Assembly: GCA_003550325.1 (NCBI GenBank)
Contig: QKWP01000139.1
Span: 63,962 to 127,961 of the forward strand
From: Gigaspora rosea
Taxonomy: Eukaryota; Glomeromycota; Glomeromycetes; Diversisporales; Gigasporaceae
DNA length: 64,000 nt
Direction: 5' to 3'
Shown here: positions 59,062 through 64,000 of the stretch, in pieces
Position numbering within the stretch: position 1 is the stretch's first letter
Layout: each line of letters opens with the position of its first letter
Program-made: the position numbers and the translations under genes
The notes under the pieces: model-generated
Database searches by the model: none
Seen by the model: the letters and a program-made list of their open reading frames with translations, nothing else
Told to the model about the DNA's origin: nothing

Positions 59062-59785
59062 ATGTAAGATTACATTTCAAAACAGATCATGCATGCATTA
59101 ATTAACAATACCAAACAGGCATAAATTCAAAAAAAACATCCCACACTATTAGTCAATTACAACATATAAATGTCATTTTTGACAAGTACGTAATAAGATC
59201 TTATACCATTGTTCAATATACATTACACATGTGCTGTCATTCTGTGCTGTCAAAATCACCCAATTGGAAAAATGAAAACCATTACCCATACTAAAAAAGA
59301 ATTCTTCAAAAATCAGCAAAGCGAACATCAAAAGATGAACAGAAACCCACCCTCTCACATTTCATGTTACACATTCAGCATGATTGTACTGGTACAAGGA
59401 CAAACAGTTATTACTCAGTATAAGATTACATTTTAAAATCAGATCACGCATGCATTAATTAGCAACAATAAACAGGCATAATTTCAAAAAAAAAAGTATC
59501 TCATATTTAGTCATAGTCAAGTTACAACATATAAATGTCATTGTTACAACATATTTACACACAATCACGAGTATATTTCCACACTATCATTTACATTGCA
59601 CGTGCCATCATCCTGTGTCTCAAAATTACCATAACACTTGCCTGAATTAGAAAAACAAAAACCATTACCCATACTAAAAAAAGATTCTTCAAAAATCAGC
59701 ATAGCGAACATCAAAAAAGTTGAAAGGAAACCATCCCTCACACATTTCATGTTACACAAGAAATGTGATCGTACTGGTATTAAAA
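59062..59785. repeat. Tandem duplication, units about 355-365 bp
   Basis: Unit 1 (59062-59418) and unit 2 (59419-59785) both run from AAGATTACATTT, CATGCATTAATTA, AACAGGCATAA, CAACATATAAATGTCATT, CCATTACCCATACTAAAAAA, GCGAACATCAAAA to TTTCATGTTACAC and GTACTGGTA. Unit 2 grades into the A-rich satellite. Confidence 0.85.
59565..59750 (-). CDS. Possible small secreted protein (61 residues)
   Basis: From the ATG at 59750 the minus frame gives MKCVRDGFLSTFLMFAMLI, then FEESFFSMGNGFCFSNSGKC and a Cys-containing, Asp/Asn-rich end. The N-terminal 25 residues (basic start, long hydrophobic stretch) look like a signal peptide, and the mature part would have three cysteines. That is the usual outline of fungal small secreted proteins. 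The sister unit (59173-59370 region) has the same hydrophobic part (LMFALLIFEEFFFSMGNG) but a shifted frame at its start and fewer cysteines, so it is decayed. The same frame extends 41 codons further upstream through a Phe-rich run that I consider spurious. This is weak evidence: it lies inside a repeat, and the frame could be chance. Confidence 0.3.
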   Translation of the reverse strand: MKCVRDGFLSTFLMFAMLIFEESFFSMGNGFCFSNSGKCYGNFETQDDGTCNVNDSVEIYS

Positions 59786-60215
59786 GTGAGATGAAAAAGA
59801 AAAAGAAACATAAAGCAGTAGAATTATAAGTGAGATGAAAAAGAAAGATAAAAATGTGAGATGCTTGGGACATGCTTGCTGACTATGGGTGGTTTTGCTT
59901 AGCAACTTGCTCTACAGCACCAACTGATGTTGATAGTATTATAAAAAAAAAAAAAAAAAAGAACATGCTTGCTGACTATGGGTGGTCTTGCTCAGTAACT
60001 TGCCCTACAATACTCAACCAATATCAGTAGTATAGTAATGTGAAAGTAAAGAGATAAAAAGAGGAAAAAAAGTAAAATAATAGAAATGAAAGTGAGATGA
60101 AAAAAAAAGATAAAATTGTAAGCTGCTTGGAGACGTGCTTGCTGATTACAGTATATATGGGCTTACTCAGCAACTTGCTCCATGACGCTTAACTAATGTT
60201 AGCAGTATTGTAATA
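59786..60215 (+). repeat. Complex A-rich satellite, array 2
   Basis: About three units of the same 180-bp repeat as at 55870-56430 are present (CATGCTTGCTGACTATGG, GCAACTTGCTC, AGTATTGTAATA, GTGAGATGAAAAA). They are separated by poly-A. Confidence 0.85.
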
Positions 60216-60745
60216 TAAAAAAAAATGTTGTGCACCTTTGCAGTTTGATAATGATGGCATATTATACATATGCTCGATTCTCTTCTTTGTCGGCAAAATA
60301 CGGACAGATCACAAATTCAAAAAAAACAATTGCTATTTGTGAAAGAATAAATCAAAAAAGTAGTCTTAAAATTTTGCAAATATATTATCTATAACAATAA
60401 GAATATCTACTATTTGTTTAAACAAAGATTATTCATAAAGTTTTTGAGAAATTAATTTGGGATGTATTTGGGATTTGGGCGCGGACAAATCCCAAACTAT
60501 AGTAATTTGGGTTTTGCCAACATGTATACATGTGACCATCACACAATATTTTGTGTGTGCATATTGAATTGTATTTAGAAGTTTATACAAATAAAAACAT
60601 ATGGGCGCCTAGAGCAGCAGCGTTGCACTACTCCCATTGTGTATTTTCTTTAATTCAATAAATTGATCCGAGAGAGAATAATAAAAGAAGTTATATCCAA
60701 GATTTCATGAAGATTTAAAATTAATCCACAACAATAGGTACTAAA
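60216..60745. other. Non-coding stretch
   Basis: It contains TTTTCTTTAATTCAATAAAT (about 60643), shared with 55440. No gene is seen. Confidence 0.5.
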
Positions 60746-61031
60746 GGGTTCGTATTATTTCACCGACAATCACTTCACCGACAAGTTCATTTTACCGACA
60801 GTTTGTTTCACCGAAGCTCATTTCACCGCTAAATTTATTTTTAAACAGCACACTAAATTTAGCCCTAATTCTACCTAATTCTACCTGACCCTAATGACAA
60901 TGACCAGAATTACTTTGTCGGCGAAATGAGCTTCGGCGAAATAAACTGTCGGTAAAATGAACTTGTCGGTGAATAATTGTCGGTGAAATGTTATGTCGGT
61001 GAAGTGATTGTCGATTAATTGATTGCCACCC
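60746..61031. mobile_element. Foldback element, CpG-retaining copy
   Basis: It starts GGGTTCGTATTATTTCACCG and ends GATTGCCACCC. The arms of about 100 bp are built of TTCACCGACA / TGTCGGTGAA units, with a short unique centre (about 60850-60905). About twenty CG dinucleotides remain. Over its whole length it is homologous to 29641-29941. It is non-coding and probably mobilised in trans. Confidence 0.82.
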
Positions 61032-61327
61032 GTCCTGTTCCTCCTTTTAAAGGACACGCTGAGCCCGAATTCTTTAAACGTTTGACATGCCTAAAACGCA
61101 ATCACAAAGTATTCATCCATAACAAAATAATTTACAAAAAATTTATTCAAATTTTTATATTCTGATTTATTTTATTGATTTATTATAAAAAATAAGAGTA
61201 TAAAATTATATTATTAAACGTATATAAATTCTTAATTTCATATAAATTCTTAAAAATCCCATATAACAAAAAATCATAGAAATCTTACTATTAAGCATAC
61301 ATATACTTAAAATTTATATTGTCTAAA

Positions 61328-63015
61328 TTAAGTATCGTCTGGAATGTTAAAATTGATTGATCTGCTTGGTTCAATTTTCATTTTCAAAACTCTTTGGATC
61401 TTTTGCGTGTTTATCGTCTTACTAGTGTACATATGATCTAGATGCTTTGTTGCGATATCCGGTAATTCTTTTGATATCTTATCTGCCTCAAGGAATTGTT
61501 CTTTAATTTTTTCCAAATATTTTGAATAACCAACAGTTTCAAAATTTTCATCATAATATTCATTATCTTCAAGATAAGTTTCTTCACCCATGACCTGAGC
61601 CCATTTTCCAATTTTATAATGAATATCATCTACATGAGGCCGTTTTTGTGGATCAGCATCCATACATTGATTTGCCAGTTTAATGTAACAATCAGGAGTT
61701 CCAGGGGCTAATTCTGGTCTTAATCCATTGCAAATTTTCATTACAAGATCAATATTAAACTCATAACCATCAAAGGGTCTTTGTCCAGTTGACATCTCGC
61801 ACATGATGACTCCAAGGCTGTAAATATCTGAATCTGGTGAAAAGTTTCCACCCAATAAAACTTCTGGTGCAATGTAAGGTAGTACACCATAAATACAACC
61901 TTTTAGATCTTTTAGGTCACTTTTTTTGCACAATCCAAGATCCGAAATGTAAGGATAATACATCTTTTCTTCAAAAGAATCAAGTAAAATATTACGCTAT
62001 GGAGATCATTATGGATATATCCTATATCGTGAATTATACCTAAAGAATTTGCAATATACGAAATTATTTGTAATTTTTTCGCCCATTTTATTTCTTTAAA
62101 TTTTGTCTTCAAAACTTTATGAAGACTTCCTTCAGAGGCAAGGCTAAAAACCATTAGATATCCATTCGATATTGGATTTTTGGTTAGACCAAATAAATCG
62201 AGCATAAATGAATCTGTCTCTTTAAAAATTATATTCATATAATCTATGAACTTAAAATTTTAAACAAAGTAGTCACATTTGTAAGATCGAATTTAATATA
62301 AAATTAAACATAAACACATTTGTAAAATCGAATTTAATATAGAGTTAAACAGGCTTACTTCTTTAAAATTTTGTATGGTTTTAAGAGCAACATGTTCGCA
62401 TAAATCATTATTCCACATAATTGCCGAAAATACCGATCCAAATCCTCCTTCACCAATTTTTTCAATATTTACTAGTTTTTCAAACGGAATCCATTTGACT
62501 AAATAACATCTTGTACAAGTTCTAAGTTGGAAAAATTTCAACAAATCATCTATCTTTTTATCTCTACTTGTCCACGATTGTATTGTCATATCTGGATAAC
62601 ACGTAATACACCAACTTAATCCTGTCTTAAAATTATTACAAATTTCGCATTTTGCTTCACTGTCTCTCTCAGCATAAAAACGTACTTGTTTAAGTGAATC
62701 TTTATTAAACCATTCTTTATGCTTATCTTTATCTTCTTCTATACCAATTCCAAACTTAAAACAAATAGCGGTTTTGTAAATTCCATTGTAGTAACCAGTT
62801 TCTGCTGACCTTAGATAATGTTTGAACGCTTCCTTATCATCCTTGTTGACACCGATTCCCCAATTGTAACAAAACCCGGTCCAGAATAATCCTTCACCAT
62901 TGTCTAGATCAGCGGCTTGTTTATAGTATTCAAAGGCCTTGCCAAAGTCTTTTTCAACGTCGATGCCGAATTGATGTTGCCATCCTTTGTAACATAATTC
63001 TTCACCAGAGGCCAT
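61328..63015 (-). pseudogene. Sel1-repeat protein kinase, one intron, one-base deletion in catalytic loop
   Basis: Exon 1 (63015-62359, 219 codons): about three Sel1-like repeats (residues 4-106, FGKAFEYYKQAADL, GIGVNKDDKEAFKHY), then paired cysteines (C123/126, C136/139, C167/170) and the kinase start with GEGGFGSV (188-194) and VALK (K212). An intron of 108 bp (62358-62251, GTAAGC...AAG) keeps the frame: NFKE joined to FIDYMNII. Exon 2 has the catalytic loop YIHNDLHS (HND in place of HRD); here one G is missing near 61995, shifting the frame. The next frame gives the DLG metal motif (ISDLGLC), the YIAPEVL activation-segment end, DIYSLGVIMCEM, and runs to the stop at 61328-61330. The intended product is about 525 residues. 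Sel1-kinases are an expanded signalling family in Rhizophagus-like fungi (prior knowledge); the target is unknown. Pseudogene or sequence error: both remain possible. Confidence 0.85.
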
Positions 63016-63339
63016 TATTTTAAAAATTCTATTTTTATTTTTTGACGTCTAAATTATTAGATTAAACCTGGGGTTAGAGATTAGGTAAAGGGTTTGTGTA
63101 GTAAAATTGCCAAACAAAAATTTTTTGTTAGAGCACAAATCTGGCACACAAGGGGTGCAGAAAAAGCACGGGTTGTTACATATGATCCGTACAATAATAT
63201 TAATCTTATTATAATATGTTTTTGTGATACTATAGTATACAATAGTACAGTATATAAAATATTGTTCAAGGAAAGAGATTAAGGAGATAAACCAATTTAT
63301 TCTATAATCATAATAGATTTGGCATTAAGACTCAGGTAT

Positions 63340-63785
63340 GTACGTACGTATCTCCAAATATGAATTAAACTTTTTAGTCTGTGCCGCTGTGATTTCAAAT
63401 TGGAAATGCCCAGAAAAGGCATTTCCAAATATGAATCAATTCGAAATCCGAACTCCGTAAATTGAACTTGTAAACAACCGAATATCATTTATTAAAAATT
63501 TTTCGCGTAATTTCTAAAGAAATTGTTTCCAAAACTCTAAGTCCGAACTCCATAAATTAAACTTGAAACAATCAATCCTGTTTATCATGAGGTTTTTCGC
63601 GTAATTTCCAAAAAAGCATTTCCCAAATATGAGTAAAACTCGGTCAATTTCAATTACATGTCCCCAAAAATCATTTCACAAATATGAATAAACCTTAGTC
63701 CTAATTCCATAAATTGAATTTGCAAACCAATCAAAATCTCGTTCATCAAAAATGTTTTTGTGCAATTCCCAGTTTGTGTCTCCGG
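63340..63785. repeat. Degenerate tandem repeat
   Basis: CATTTCCAAATATGA, GAACTCC(G/A)TAAATTGAACTTG, AACAA(C/T)C and TTTTTCGCGTAATTTC recur in order three to four times at uneven spacing (landmark at about 63451, 63547 and 63705). Short frames across it are not supported as genes. Confidence 0.7.
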
Positions 63786-64000
63786 TTTGCTGATTTTATT
63801 CAAAAGTAGAGTTGGTTGGTCATTTCTAATAGTGAGCGACTGACCTCAAAACTAAAGCATACATCAAAGAAAGAATGGTCCGGCTTTATCAGACAAATTT
63901 AAGAAAAAGTACCAGCTTAGATCACATACATTAGATTAATTTAAGTCTAATAAAGCTTCAAAGAATCAGAGAAGTCTTTAAAGATTATGGCAATGTATTT

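Noticed and set aside
1-64000. A new multi-gene biological system such as a biosynthetic or defence cluster
   Set aside because: Only four cellular gene bodies are supportable, from two known expanded families. The rest is transposon-derived or non-coding.

Overview
This is a eukaryotic nuclear window. It is extremely A+T-rich, has GT-AG introns and poly-A-tailed retroelements, and shows no sign of bacterial or viral gene organisation. The cellular genes are F-box/leucine-rich-repeat proteins and a Sel1-repeat protein kinase. Together with a dense, CpG-depleted load of degenerate transposable elements, this best fits an arbuscular mycorrhizal fungus (Glomeromycotina, Rhizophagus-like). The organism is my inference; no marker gene proves it.

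Layout. 0-5 kb: broken ORFs and an intron-containing, stop-riddled copy of a DDE-transposase-like family, split by a retroelement with a 10-bp target-site duplication (TSD). A single unknown base at 4242 sits between two near-identical segments. 5-18 kb: no cellular gene. It is a stack of small elements (TA-flanked Tc1/mariner-like, hAT-like with 8-bp TSDs, a 1.3-kb tRNA-headed SINE-like element) and two arrays whose units look like introns. 18.9-24.2 kb (block A1) and 32.3-48.8 kb (block A2) are one duplicated segment carrying a decayed hypothetical gene followed by an F-box/LRR gene. A1 has the only intact F-box gene (21347-22846). A2 has a copy broken by one inserted base, and it has been swollen by a 1.1-kb Tc1-like element, a foldback element, an 8-kb LINE (35293-44026) and nested pogo-like/hAT-like elements. 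A third, more divergent F-box/LRR gene lies at 51433-52960, also frameshifted. 53-61 kb: A-rich complex satellites, a tandem duplication that includes a possible small secreted protein, hairpins and foldback elements. 61.3-63.0 kb (minus): a Sel1-kinase gene with one intron and a one-base deletion in its catalytic loop.

How it fits together. The cellular genes belong to expanded families: F-box proteins as substrate receptors of SCF ubiquitin ligases, and Sel1-kinases of presumed signalling role. The rest is a layered record of transposition in which insertion order can be read from TSDs and empty sites. Related elements differ mainly at CpG sites (CG versus TG or CA), as expected of methylation-driven decay. 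I found no convincing new multi-gene system. The most informative points are the empty-site/filled-site pair, the framed LINE interrupted by a hAT-like element, the nested element at 44.4-45.2 kb, the CpG-decay pairs, and the intron-like tandem arrays.
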